Source of the DNA: Natronorubrum aibiense
Lineage (GTDB): Archaea > Halobacteriota > Halobacteria > Halobacteriales > Natrialbaceae
Direction of reading: 5' to 3'
DNA length: 64,000 nucleotides
Assembly: GCF_009392895.1 (NCBI RefSeq)
Contig: NZ_CP045488.1
Span: forward strand, 1,736,001-1,800,000
The notes under the pieces: model-generated
The model's database searches: none
Told to the model about the DNA's origin: nothing
What the model saw: only the letters and a program-made list of their open reading frames with translations
Position numbers and translations under genes: made by a program
Shown: one piece after another, positions 1-9,142 of the stretch
Layout of the letters: every line of letters begins with the position of its first letter
Position numbering within the stretch: position 1 is the first letter of the stretch

Positions 1-1065
1 GCCCGCGAGTACGCCCGCCAGTTGGGTGACGGTGACGGCGGCGTCGAACTCCTCGACGGGCAGGATCTCCGAGCGATCGGCGAGGAGATCGGCATGGACC
101 TCTACAACGGCCGGATCGAGATCCTCTGTACTGAAACCCTCCAGCCGGTCCACCCCACCGCCGGCCGGGACGCCCCCGTCTTCGAGGCCGTCCGCGAGAT
201 CGATAATCTCGAGGCCGTGACCATCCCCACGCCGGAGACGACGGTCTCTCTCGAGCCGATGGTGACCGTCCGCGCGAAGACCGATGCCACGTTCGAGACC
301 TCCGTCGGTGTCATCCACCGAATCGACGAGACGAACGAGTTCGTCATTCACGCCGACCGCGATGCGCCCGCCGTGGCGACTGGTGACGTGCGAAACCTCG
401 TCGTGACCCGAACGGCACCCCGCGTCGACTTCGAGGACGCGGCGCTCGAGTCGATGTTCGACGGCGTCGAGCGCAAGCGATTCGGCCAGACCGAGACGGC
501 CTACAAGGAGTGGGCGATCGACCGGCTCCGGCAGGCACACACGACGACGATCCACTACACGGGCGGGAACAACGTTGACTACGAGAAGACCTGCACGCCG
601 ACGCGCTCGGATATCTCTATCCAGGAGATCGATCCTGTCTACGTCCCACACGTCCGTTCGCTGCTCTCGCTCGGTTCCTACGAGTACGAATACAGCTACT
701 ACGCCGCCGGCCCCTCGCGGTCGACCACGACCAACGACCTCCAGCGGTGTGTCCACTGTGAGACCGCCGGCCCGAACGAGTCGCACATCTACTGTGCCAA
801 CTGCGGGAGCATCAACTGCGACGACCACATCGAAACGGAGCGACTCGAGGGTAAGCCGGTCTGTACCGGCTGTGCCGTCACCGAGCGATTCGCGTTCAAG
901 ACGAAGTACTTCTACGACGAGGCGAACCTTGAGGCGTTCCGCGAGGAGTACGAGGCGATGCCGGTCCACGAGAAGGCGATGGAAAACCCGGCGCTCGCGG
1001 CGGGAGCCGTCCTCGCTGCGCTGTTCGTACTCGTGTTCGTCGCGAGTGTCGTCGGCGTCGTTTGA
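1..1065 (+). CDS. Mrr-type restriction endonuclease-like membrane protein, 5' truncated
   Basis: The frame is open from base 1, so the start lies outside the window; a TTG at 22 is internal. The first visible residues (AREYARQLGDG..VELLDGQDL) match the end of the Mrr catalytic fold, where the nuclease domain closes with a strand and helix. The middle has no recognised domain. Near the C-terminus are paired CxxC motifs (CVHC, CANC, CTGC, with extra Cys and His) that should form one or two zinc ribbons. They are followed by one hydrophobic helix in the last 25 residues, so the protein is probably tail-anchored with its zinc and nuclease parts in the cytoplasm. The catalytic D and QxK residues are outside the window, so activity cannot be judged. 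DNA cleavage or quality control is inferred from the fold only. Confidence 0.7.
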   Translation, partial: AREYARQLGDGDGGVELLDGQDLRAIGEEIGMDLYNGRIEILCTETLQPVHPTAGRDAPVFEAVREIDNLEAVTIPTPETTVSLEPMVTVRAKTDATFETSVGVIHRIDETNEFVIHADRDAPAVATGDVRNLVVTRTAPRVDFEDAALESMFDGVERKRFGQTETAYKEWAIDRLRQAHTTTIHYTGGNNVDYEKTCTPTRSDISIQEIDPVYVPHVRSLLSLGSYEYEYSYYAAGPSRSTTTNDLQRCVHCETAGPNESHIYCANCGSINCDDHIETERLEGKPVCTGCAVTERFAFKTKYFYDEANLEAFREEYEAMPVHEKAMENPALAAGAVLAALFVLVFVASVVGVV

Positions 1066-1087
1066 TCCGACTCGTTGACGGCCGTTC

Positions 1088-2497
1088 TCACGCCGCGTCG
1101 GTTTCGACGGCGGAGCGTGCGGACTCGGACACCTCCGCTCGCCGTTTGAGTTCTCGAAGCATCCGTCGCTCCATGACGAAGTGGGCTGGTTCCCAGAAGA
1201 GGTAGTCGACCGCGGCCTCGAGCCCTGACGACGTGGGCGACCGCATCCGGGCGACGAGCCGCGTCTTCTCCTCTTCGGGCTCCTGGAGGACGAACGCCCA
1301 GGTCCACGTCGGCCCGTCGATGGGTGGCCGGAGAACGATGGCTCGCTGTGTCTCGAGATAGACGACCTCCGGTGCACTCTCCGGCGTCGAAATCGGAGAG
1401 TCCGCCGGAGCCAACCGGACGACGTCTCCCTCCTCGAGCGTCTGATACTCTGGAACGATTCGATCGACGGTGTGGATGTCCGCGCCGAACAGGTTCTCGA
1501 GGAAATCATAGCTGTAGAACCCGCCCCGGTTCTGGCCGATCTGGACGAGCCACTGCCACGCCGCGTCGGGAGCCGCGTCGATCTCGATCGCGTGTGTCAC
1601 CTGATTGGCGGGCTCGTCGACGAACTCGTCGCCCGGCAGTGCGCCGACGGCTTCTCTGGGCGTCGTCCCCCACCGCCGGTGCCATGGTCGCACGCGGGTG
1701 TGATACGCGCCGCCTATCGAGAGGGCAGCAAGGAGCCACGGCCATCGGCGGCGCGGGACACTGACCGGCGTCCGGGCCGCGTTGCCGTCCCCGCTCGCTG
1801 TGCCCGCTGCGTCGTCGGTCGCCGATCGCGGCCGCGTCGTGTCCCGGTCGCGTGCCCGATCCTCGGCATCAGTCCGGATTCGATCGAGGGCGCGCTGCAT
1901 CAGGTAGCCGGCGAACGGGCCGATCACCCGCCAGTACCGCTCGAACTGCCGTCGGGACTCGTCGTCGGTCGTCGCCGTCCGCGCTTCGTAGGTGAGCAGC
2001 GTTCGGTGCTCGCCGTACGGCCGGACCGACAGACTCACCGCGAGTTTCGCATACCCCGGGTCGTCGAACGTCGCGAAGTCGTCGGGGTCGATCTCGAGCC
2101 ACTCGATCGACGGCTTCCAGAACGTTCCGACGGTGCCGAAGACGAGCTCCTCGTGTGCTCGTTCGTCGATCAGGACCCACTCGTCGCTCTCACCGAGTCG
2201 TTCGATCGTCAACTCGTCCGGGAACTGTGCCGGTTCAGTGCCCCGAATCAAGCGCTCGAGTCGAGCCGGGAGGTCCCGGAGCCGACTCAGCCCGCGAACG
2301 ACGGGGCCCGTATCCATCATGTCAGCTTCGAGCATCGCGTCGTAGGTCGTCTCCGGTGCGGCGTCGACGACGGTATGACGCCGCTGTGTAGCATCGTACG
2401 TCGGGAGATACTGATCGATCAGTAGCGAGTCATCAACTCGTAACGCGTCGTGGTCGCCTCGACGCCGGTTCAGTGTCTTGACGAGTGGGGCGAGCAT
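1088..2497 (-). CDS. double SRPBCC (START-like) domain protein
   Basis: A 469-residue protein with two regions that look like SRPBCC ligand-binding folds. The first covers roughly residues 35-210 and the second roughly 300-450, where the pattern of a beta strand ending in EIDAAPDAAWQWLVQIG is typical of the family. An acidic and Arg-rich linker separates them and contains a short hydrophobic stretch (WPWLLAALSIGGAY), possibly a membrane-associated helix. SRPBCC domains bind hydrophobic ligands; no ligand or catalytic residues can be named here. It converges with the nuclease-like gene to its left. Start at ATG 2497, the first in frame. Confidence 0.65.
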   Translation of the reverse strand: MLAPLVKTLNRRRGDHDALRVDDSLLIDQYLPTYDATQRRHTVVDAAPETTYDAMLEADMMDTGPVVRGLSRLRDLPARLERLIRGTEPAQFPDELTIERLGESDEWVLIDERAHEELVFGTVGTFWKPSIEWLEIDPDDFATFDDPGYAKLAVSLSVRPYGEHRTLLTYEARTATTDDESRRQFERYWRVIGPFAGYLMQRALDRIRTDAEDRARDRDTTRPRSATDDAAGTASGDGNAARTPVSVPRRRWPWLLAALSIGGAYHTRVRPWHRRWGTTPREAVGALPGDEFVDEPANQVTHAIEIDAAPDAAWQWLVQIGQNRGGFYSYDFLENLFGADIHTVDRIVPEYQTLEEGDVVRLAPADSPISTPESAPEVVYLETQRAIVLRPPIDGPTWTWAFVLQEPEEEKTRLVARMRSPTSSGLEAAVDYLFWEPAHFVMERRMLRELKRRAEVSESARSAVETDAA

Positions 2498-2562
2498 GGC
2501 ACCGTCCTACGCCGGCAACGCGTATAGAACGACAGTGTCTTCGAGTTTCGGCCGGTGGCCGA

Positions 2563-3114
2563 TCACGGCTCGTCGGGGAGCAGCGTCGTAAACTCCTCGG
2601 CGAACGACTCGATCTCGTCCCAGTCGGTGTACTCGTAGTCCCGGGAGGTGTCGGTGTCGCCGCCTTCGCTCCCCGCGATTCGGCGCATCATGAACCGTTT
2701 GAGCAGCCCGTACTCGCGGTACTTGAGCGCGCCCGCGACGAGCAACGTAGCGTCCGGCTCCCATCCCGTCGTTTCGAGGAACTCCTCGAGCAGATCCCGA
2801 ACTGGCTTGCGCTCGGCGGGATCGTCGTGGGCCGCCGTCAGGCTCACCGAGAAAAACGCCGACGGGAGCCGGTTTAGCGCCTCGTTGTGCTCGCGGACGA
2901 ACGACTCGACGTACGACTGGTGTGACCCCATGTGGATCGATGCGCCGACGATCACACCCTCGTACGTGCCCGGATCGAGTTCCGCCGGCGGGTGTTTCGC
3001 GTGGACGACCACCACGTCGTGGCCCGCCGTCTCGAGGACGTCGCCGATTCGTTCGGCGACCGTCGCCGTCTGGCCTTCGTTCGAGCCGAACGCGACCAGT
3101 ACGCGGGCCATCAC
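2563..3114 (-). CDS. flavodoxin-domain protein (HemG-like)
   Basis: A 183-residue single-domain flavodoxin fold. The N-terminal strand followed by FGSNEGQTATVAERI is the FMN phosphate-binding loop. The later GVIVGASIHMGSHQ segment and a C-terminal helix resemble the short flavodoxin/HemG group that contains menaquinone-linked protoporphyrinogen oxidase. A role in haem synthesis is possible, but haloarchaea carry several such paralogues and no haem genes lie nearby, so it should be read as an FMN redox protein of unknown partner. Two adjacent ATGs (3114 and 3111) are possible starts. It is encoded just downstream of the P-type ATPase gene on the same strand, after a 150-base gap. Confidence 0.75.
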   Translation of the reverse strand: MMARVLVAFGSNEGQTATVAERIGDVLETAGHDVVVVHAKHPPAELDPGTYEGVIVGASIHMGSHQSYVESFVREHNEALNRLPSAFFSVSLTAAHDDPAERKPVRDLLEEFLETTGWEPDATLLVAGALKYREYGLLKRFMMRRIAGSEGGDTDTSRDYEYTDWDEIESFAEEFTTLLPDEP

Positions 3115-3267
3115 CGCTCACCCCGACGCGGTCGGCGTGTGTGGTCGACCAGAACGATCCGCGCTCGCGAGCGAGCCGTCTCGAGGGCAGCCATACGCTT
3201 CCTACGGGATGGAGTGCTATCAAACGATGCCGTCGACGAGGCGCCTGTGGGACGCGTCGTACCCTGC

Positions 3268-5841
3268 TCACTCGCGGTCGGCCCCGAGCAGCGATCGGGA
3301 GGAGTTGCCGACGATCAGCAGGCCGCTTACGATCAGCGCCGCAGTTGTGACGACGGGACTCAACAGTCCCGCCAGCGCGACGGGGATCACGAGCGCGTTG
3401 TAGGCGAGCGCGAGCCAGCCGTTCTGGACGACGCGCCGGCGAGCGCCGCGTGCGATCGCGAACGCCCGCTCGACGGCGGTGAGGTCGTCTTCGACGATCG
3501 CGAGGTCGGCGGCGTCGGCGGCGAGCGCCGTCCCACCGCCCAGCGAGATGCCGAGATCGGCGGCGGCGAGGGCGGGCGCGTCGTTCGTCCCGTCGCCGAC
3601 CATCGCAACGCGGTTGTCGGCCCGTAGCCGTTCGATCGTCGCCGTCTTCGCCGCGGGAGAGACGTTTGCGAAGACGTGGTCGATACTCGAGTGCGCCCGG
3701 AACTGGGCTGCCGCCGAGTCGTCGTCGCCGGTCAGGATGACGACGTCGACGCCGCTATCGGCGAGCGCCGTCACCGTCTCTTTCCACTCCGCGCGCGGTT
3801 CGTCGCCGACGACGATGACCCCTTCAGCACGGCCGTCGCGCCCGACGACGGCGGGGAGGTGGCCGTCCGATCGGACGGCTGCGACGCGCTCCTCGAGGTC
3901 GGTATCGATCGCCCACCCCTGATCGCGAAAGAGGTCGGGATGGCCGACGAGCACGCGCTGGCCGTCGACGACGCCCTCGACGCCGGTCGCGTGGCGTTCG
4001 AACGCCCGGATTCGCCCGCTTCCCGGCCCGGTGCTCGCATCCTCGTCCGCGACGCCGCCGTCAGTCCGCGTTGAGTCCGCTCCGTCGTCGGCGAAGGCGG
4101 CTTCGATCGCCGCGGCGGCGGGGTGTGCGCCGCGTCGTTCGATCGCCCCGGCCGCCGAGAGGAGGTCGTCCGGAGCGTCCGCCTCGAGGACGGTCATCTC
4201 GCCGGTCGTCAGCGTCCCGGTCTTGTCGAAGACGACGACGTCGACCGCGCGGAGCCGTTCGAAAACGCTCTCGTCGAAGACGACGATGCCGGCCTCGAGC
4301 GCGTCGCGGATGCTGGTCGCGATCGAGTACGGCGTCGCGAGCGCGAGCGCCCACGGGCTCACGGCGATGATCGCCACGAGTGCGGCCGTCGTGGTCGTCA
4401 GGGGCCCGTTGCCCAACACCACAGATCCCAGCGCGGCGGCGACGACGGCGACGGCGACGACCGGGAGCAGTCGCCCGGCGAGGGCGTCCGCCCGGTGCTG
4501 GACGCCGTGATCGGCGCTCTGGAGGTTCCAGACGGTGCGCGTCAGCTGGTCGATGCTGCTCGTCGTTCGCTCGCCGACAGCGACGACGGCGGCGTTGCCC
4601 GTCACGACCGAGCCGCCGACGACCGGATCGCCGGCCGATTTCGAGACCGGGAGCGACTCGCCGGTGATGACCGCCTCGTCGACCGTACACTCCCCTTCGG
4701 CGAGCGTTCCGTCGACCGGGATTCGCTCGCCTGCCCGAACCAGCAGGCGGTCGTCGGCGTCGACCTCCTCGACCGGCGTCTCGGTGGTCGAGCCGTCAGC
4801 CTCGAGGACGCGAGCCGTCCCGACCTGCGAGACCGTGAGATCGGTGAGTCGGTTCATCGCCGTGCGTTTGATCGACTCCTCGTAGAAGACCGCGGCCATG
4901 ACGGTGGCGGCGATGAGGATCGTCAGATCGTAGTAGATGTGGGGATCGCTGCGGGCGAACGAGAGCGTCCCGTAGCCGAACGCGGCGAGGATCGAGAGCG
5001 CCGCGAACAGATGTGTACTCGGCCGCCGAAGCTTTAGACTGATGTACGCGCCGCGCAACAGCGGCATTCCGGTCAAATAGAGGACGATCCCGGTCACTAC
5101 GAGAAAGGTCCGCAGGAACAGCAACCCCTCGAAGTTCGCGAACGCCCCGCTATAGCGCTCGAACAGCCAGTAGTCGGTGTACGCCGAGAGATACACCGGG
5201 TACAACACCGAGGCGTACGGCACGAGCAGAAACGAGCCGAAGAGAATTCCGACGATGTAGCGCACCTCGAGGACGTCCTCCGACCGGCGTTTTCGTAGCC
5301 CGCGCATTTCGCGGGATCGACGCGTGGTACTCGAGTCGTCCGTCGTGGCGTCGTCTGTCTCCGCGTCCGCCGCCTCGTCGCGACGGTACGCCGTGTAGCC
5401 GGTCGTCGTCAGCGCGTCCTCGAGCGTCGCCGCCGAGACGCGGTCGGGGTCGTGGTCGACTCGGACGGCCTCCGTGACGTAGCTCGCTTCGGCGTCCGAC
5501 ACGCCGTCGATACCGTCGGCGACCGACTCGAGATACTCCTCACAGAGCGCCGAGTGCATCCCGTCGACCCGGAAGAACGTGCGCGTCTGCGAGGCAGCCG
5601 AATCGCTAGAGTTCTCGGGGCCGGTATCGCCGTCGACGTGCTCGACGGTGCCGACAGCACCGTCAACTGGTCCGAGTGCAGCGGCGACGTCACGACAGCC
5701 CGACGAACAGAACGGGCCGTCCGCGACCGTTTCAGAGCCCGTCTCGGTGGGCGGTTCGGTGATCGCTGTCCCGCAGAGGCGACAGCGGTCGTGGTCCGTT
5801 CGCTGATCGCTCACGAGTCGAGATAGCGCGCTCGAGGACAA
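3268..5841 (-). CDS. heavy-metal P1B-type ATPase with unusual metal motifs
   Basis: An 857-residue membrane cation pump. In order it has a TRASH-like Cys pair (C20-x2-C23 and C45-x3-C49), an HMA-like domain (about 88-155), transmembrane helices, the actuator motif TGES at 393-396, the phosphorylation motif DKTGT at 539-543, an HP dipeptide and the hinge GDGTND. This layout is that of CopA/FixI-type P1B ATPases. Two metal sites deviate: the HMA loop is GMHSALC instead of GMxCxxC, and the membrane CPx motif is SPW (495-497) instead of CPC or SPC. The transported ion is therefore not predictable; copper is the family default. The catalytic cycle residues are all present, so the pump itself looks functional. 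Confidence 0.85.
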   Translation of the reverse strand: MSSSALSRLVSDQRTDHDRCRLCGTAITEPPTETGSETVADGPFCSSGCRDVAAALGPVDGAVGTVEHVDGDTGPENSSDSAASQTRTFFRVDGMHSALCEEYLESVADGIDGVSDAEASYVTEAVRVDHDPDRVSAATLEDALTTTGYTAYRRDEAADAETDDATTDDSSTTRRSREMRGLRKRRSEDVLEVRYIVGILFGSFLLVPYASVLYPVYLSAYTDYWLFERYSGAFANFEGLLFLRTFLVVTGIVLYLTGMPLLRGAYISLKLRRPSTHLFAALSILAAFGYGTLSFARSDPHIYYDLTILIAATVMAAVFYEESIKRTAMNRLTDLTVSQVGTARVLEADGSTTETPVEEVDADDRLLVRAGERIPVDGTLAEGECTVDEAVITGESLPVSKSAGDPVVGGSVVTGNAAVVAVGERTTSSIDQLTRTVWNLQSADHGVQHRADALAGRLLPVVAVAVVAAALGSVVLGNGPLTTTTAALVAIIAVSPWALALATPYSIATSIRDALEAGIVVFDESVFERLRAVDVVVFDKTGTLTTGEMTVLEADAPDDLLSAAGAIERRGAHPAAAAIEAAFADDGADSTRTDGGVADEDASTGPGSGRIRAFERHATGVEGVVDGQRVLVGHPDLFRDQGWAIDTDLEERVAAVRSDGHLPAVVGRDGRAEGVIVVGDEPRAEWKETVTALADSGVDVVILTGDDDSAAAQFRAHSSIDHVFANVSPAAKTATIERLRADNRVAMVGDGTNDAPALAAADLGISLGGGTALAADAADLAIVEDDLTAVERAFAIARGARRRVVQNGWLALAYNALVIPVALAGLLSPVVTTAALIVSGLLIVGNSSRSLLGADRE

Positions 5842-5865
5842 TAACTGTGGCCGACGGCCAGCCGC

Positions 5866-7116
5866 TTACCGTTGCCCTCGTTCGACGACGGTTCCGCCCT
5901 CGCCGACCGCGACTGCTCGATCGGGGCCGAGCGACACGGCCAGCAGCCCGCCGGCGGCGTCGGTGTCGAACCGTTCCCACGAAGCCTCCGGAGACAGCCG
6001 TTCGAACATGCCGTCGCCCGTCGTACACGCGACCGTTCGGTCCCCGTGTCGATCGAGTCCCGACAGCGATCCGTCGACGACGCGCTCGGGAGTCCATCGC
6101 GAGCCGTCGTAGCGGTGGACGACGCCGTCGTCGTCGCTGACGACGCAGTCCCCGCGCCCCGCCGTTGCGACGTCGGTGAGCGTCCCGTCAGCTCCCTCGA
6201 GGCCGATCCGTTCAAACGACTCGCCGCTGTCGGTCGTCTCGAAGACGCTGTCGTTAGTGTCACAGCAGTAGCCGACTCCGCCGTCGGCGAGCGAAACGCC
6301 GCTCAGACTCGAGCCGCTGCCGGGTTTGTCGGGGCCGGTCCACTCGAGATCGCCCTCGCGGTACGCGCCGCGAACGATGCCGCCGGAACCGGTTATCAAC
6401 AGGACCGTCTCCTCGCCGCTCGCGCCGCCGACGGCGACGCCGAGCCAGTTGTCGGTGATGTCTTCGGGGGCCGTGTAGTCCGTGTGACGGCCGGTCTCAC
6501 CGTCGATTCGCCCGAGCGCGCCGCTGTCGCCGGCGATCCAGACCGCCTCGCCGTCCGCCGTCGCAGCCACGCCACGGAGGTCGTTGCCTCCTGCTCCCGG
6601 CCCGTCCTCGAGGGCGGGCGTCCACTCGGCGCCGTCGCTCGCGAGGACGACCCCGCCGTCGCCAACGGCGTAGCCGCCGTTCGACCCGGTGACGGTTACG
6701 TCGTGCAGCGTCGCGTCCGTCGGCGTCTCGACCGCGTTCCAGCCGACGACCGCGGAACCCCGTTCGTCGGGCCGCCGTTCGCGTTCGCCTCGTGTGCCGT
6801 CGTCAGCGGAGTCCGGCCGTTCACGTCCCGTTCCATCCGGCGTTTCGATCGGTTCCGCATCAGCGTCGGGTTCCGCGGACTGTGCTTCGCTGTCGGTTCC
6901 ACCGTCCTCGAGGGAGCCTCGTCGCCGAAGATAGAGCACGATCGGCGGGACGACGTATGCTGCGATTGCGAGGCCGGCAAACCAGCGGTGGACGATCGTC
7001 AGCGTCCCGAACGCGGTCAGCCCGGCCGTCGCGATGGCGTGGATCCACGTCTTCGTGTAGGATCGAAAGAACGGGACGAACCCGCCCTCCTCGAGTCGGA
7101 CAGTGTGGAATGTCAT
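5866..7116 (-). CDS. membrane-anchored beta-propeller-like protein
   Basis: About 416 residues from the ATG at 7116; a longer frame to 7230 adds only an Arg-rich leader and is unlikely. Two hydrophobic segments near residues 20-65 anchor the protein. An acidic low-complexity spacer follows, then about 280 residues of repeats of the form GVAVG...VLLITGSGGIVRG and SVFETTDSGESFERI. These resemble BNR/Ycf48-like or WD-type beta-propeller blades. Such propellers on the cell surface often serve in assembly or binding, but no ligand can be named. It lies between the sulfatase-like gene and the P-type ATPase on the same strand. Confidence 0.6.
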   Translation of the reverse strand: MTFHTVRLEEGGFVPFFRSYTKTWIHAIATAGLTAFGTLTIVHRWFAGLAIAAYVVPPIVLYLRRRGSLEDGGTDSEAQSAEPDADAEPIETPDGTGRERPDSADDGTRGERERRPDERGSAVVGWNAVETPTDATLHDVTVTGSNGGYAVGDGGVVLASDGAEWTPALEDGPGAGGNDLRGVAATADGEAVWIAGDSGALGRIDGETGRHTDYTAPEDITDNWLGVAVGGASGEETVLLITGSGGIVRGAYREGDLEWTGPDKPGSGSSLSGVSLADGGVGYCCDTNDSVFETTDSGESFERIGLEGADGTLTDVATAGRGDCVVSDDDGVVHRYDGSRWTPERVVDGSLSGLDRHGDRTVACTTGDGMFERLSPEASWERFDTDAAGGLLAVSLGPDRAVAVGEGGTVVERGQR

Positions 7117-7254
7117 CGGTCGAAGCGTCGACGGTCGCTGCTCGTTTCGTCGCTCGAGTCGTCCCCGGCGTGGCGACGTGCGTCGGCATCCGGCGACGCG
7201 GACTGCCGGCCGAATAGGCTCTGCAGACACCGTCGCGACGGCGACGCGGTCGTC

Positions 7255-8766
7255 TTACAGGTAGCCCAGATCCGCGAGTCGCTGTTTCGTCCCCTCGCGC
7301 ATCTCGACATCGTCCGCCGTCGCGGCTTCGGCGAGCGGTTCGAACCGTTCCTCGAGGCGCTCGCGGAGCACCCGGACCTGTTCGGGCTCCTCGGCTGCGA
7401 TATCGGTGTGCTCGAGCGGGTCGGTCTCGACGTCGTGGAGTCGTTCGAAGCCGTCGTCGCCGCGGACGTACTTGTACGATCGCGTGCGGACGGCCCGCAG
7501 TCGCCGGTCGAACGCCTGGACCCGGTCAGGGACGTCGCCGAAGCGCGCCTCGAGGCGCTCGATCGAGGGTTGGGGCGCGACGTACTCGGCGAAGACGGCG
7601 TCGCGCGGTTCCGCCGCCGAGTTCGGGTGCAGCGATCGGCTCGAGCCCTGCTCGTCGAGTTCGGGGTCGTCGATGCCGACGGTCTTGAGCAGCGTCGCGG
7701 GGAGATCGAGCAACTGGACCAGTTCGGCTCGTCGGCCGCCGCCGGTAAACGGGCCACCGTGGACGACCAGTGGAACGTTGAGAAGGGTATCATAGAGGTT
7801 GTACTGGTGGCCGAAAAAGCCGTGCTCGCCGATGTGCTCGCCGTGGTCGCCACAGACGACGAACAGGGTATCGTCCCATTCATTGGCGTCCTCGAGCGCC
7901 CGCCGAAGGGCGGCGAGTTGGTCGTCAACGTAGGCAAGTTCGGCCCGGTAGAGGCCGCGAAGCAGCGCGAACTCCCGATCGGAAAGGGAGTAGTCTTCAC
8001 AGTCGTAGGCGCGGGGGTCCTGCCGGATGGCGGTCGCCTCGTCGTAGCTCGCGCCCTCGGGAAGGAACCGATCGGCGTACGCCTTCGGCGGATCGTACTC
8101 GACGTGTGGCTCGATGAAGTTACAGAACAGAAAGAACGGGCGGTCTTCCGACCGTTCCTCGAGCCAGCCGTCGACCCAGGTCGTCGATCGGTCGGCCCCG
8201 TCGTCGCCGGCCGGCTGGAACACCTCGCTGTAGAGGATGTTCGCCGCGTTGACGACCGGGTTGCCGTCGAACAGTCGGTTGCGGGCCGCCTGCAGTTTTT
8301 CTTGGAGGTCTTCGCCACGGACGACCGCGCCCATGTCGGCGTCGGACTGGATGAACTGCCAGCCCTTTCGCAATTCGTCGAACCCACGGTCGAAGCCGAA
8401 CTCCTCGGTGATCCAGGTGTTGTTCGAGACGCCGATGGTCTCGTATCCCGCGTCGGCGAACGCTTCGGGGAGCGTGCGCAGGTCCGCATCGAGATACGTA
8501 TGACCACCGTGAGTGCCGTGCTCGGAGGGATAGGTTCCCGTAAACAGTGACGCGTGGGAGGGCAGCGTCCACGGGGCGGCTGCGAAGGCGTTGTCGAAGG
8601 TTGTGCCCTCGGCCTCGAGTTGGGTCATCGTCGGGGTCGTCTCCGGGCCGGTGCTTTTCGCCCGGGCCGTATCGAGTACGACGAGCACGACGTTCCGCAC
8701 AGTCGAATGTGACTCCGGGTCACGTCCGTTAGCCGACACTGAATCGTGTCCGTTGGATTCCGCCAT
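7255..8766 (-). CDS. sulfatase-like hydrolase (alkaline phosphatase superfamily)
   Basis: A 503-residue protein from ATG 8766; an in-frame ATG at 8874 would add 36 residues. It has the sulfatase fold: a first metal-binding strand VVLVVLDTAR, the active-site segment APWTLPSHASLFTG, the later strand VVCGDHGEHIGEHG and the family's C-terminal region. In classical sulfatases the nucleophile is Cys or Ser in C/SxPSR, converted to formylglycine. Here the position is Thr (T67 in this numbering) and the final Arg is His. That arrangement is known in haloarchaeal sulfatase-like proteins and resembles threonine-nucleophile relatives such as LTA synthases, so a phosphate-ester substrate or phosphotransfer is as likely as sulfate-ester hydrolysis. 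Confidence 0.8.
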   Translation of the reverse strand: MAESNGHDSVSANGRDPESHSTVRNVVLVVLDTARAKSTGPETTPTMTQLEAEGTTFDNAFAAAPWTLPSHASLFTGTYPSEHGTHGGHTYLDADLRTLPEAFADAGYETIGVSNNTWITEEFGFDRGFDELRKGWQFIQSDADMGAVVRGEDLQEKLQAARNRLFDGNPVVNAANILYSEVFQPAGDDGADRSTTWVDGWLEERSEDRPFFLFCNFIEPHVEYDPPKAYADRFLPEGASYDEATAIRQDPRAYDCEDYSLSDREFALLRGLYRAELAYVDDQLAALRRALEDANEWDDTLFVVCGDHGEHIGEHGFFGHQYNLYDTLLNVPLVVHGGPFTGGGRRAELVQLLDLPATLLKTVGIDDPELDEQGSSRSLHPNSAAEPRDAVFAEYVAPQPSIERLEARFGDVPDRVQAFDRRLRAVRTRSYKYVRGDDGFERLHDVETDPLEHTDIAAEEPEQVRVLRERLEERFEPLAEAATADDVEMREGTKQRLADLGYL

Positions 8767-9008
8767 GGTTGCCACAACTCCACCTTTCGAGGGGAAGGGT
8801 GTCAGCCCGGAGTATGCAGGTATCGTGTCTGTTATTTCGGCTTCAGATGCGCCGATATCGTCGGGGAACCCCATCAGACCAACGGACAGCTGACAGTATC
8901 GATCACTTACGCCGACCTAACCAAAGCCTGATAGTCGTCCCAGAGAGACACCCTTGCGTCTGTATCCCTCCGAACGCTTACTCTCGCCGTTCACATACAC
9001 CAGGCATC

Positions 9009-9109
9009 ATGGACCCGCCGAATATCGTCCTCGTCTACTGTCACTACTGGGGAAATACGTAGGCTGTTACGGCGTGGCCGTCGACACCCCGCGGGTTCGA
9101 CGGCCCTAA
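9009..9109 (+). pseudogene. remnant of a sulfatase gene N-terminus
   Basis: A short decayed fragment. Reading from ATG 9009 gives MDPPNIVLVYCHYWG, then a stop at 9060. Shifting one base continues with KYVGCYGVAVDTPRV before another stop at 9107. Together these match the start of sulfatases (NIVLVYCDDWG.KYVGCYG..VDTP), with one frameshift and loss of the metal-ligand DD pair (now HY). Nothing recognisable follows before truA. It lies opposite in strand to the complete sulfatase-like gene 240 bases away, which suggests a former second sulfatase at this locus. The call rests on about 30 residues. Confidence 0.55.
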
Positions 9110-9142
9110 CACGGCCGCGCTCCTCAGTTGGAGCGAAAACCG

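Noticed and set aside
5872-8550. An 892-codon open frame on the plus strand, the longest in the window
   Set aside because: It runs antisense to the beta-propeller and sulfatase-like genes, has the Arg/Val/Asp-rich content of GC-driven shadow frames, and shows no domain. The opposite-strand genes have clear motifs.
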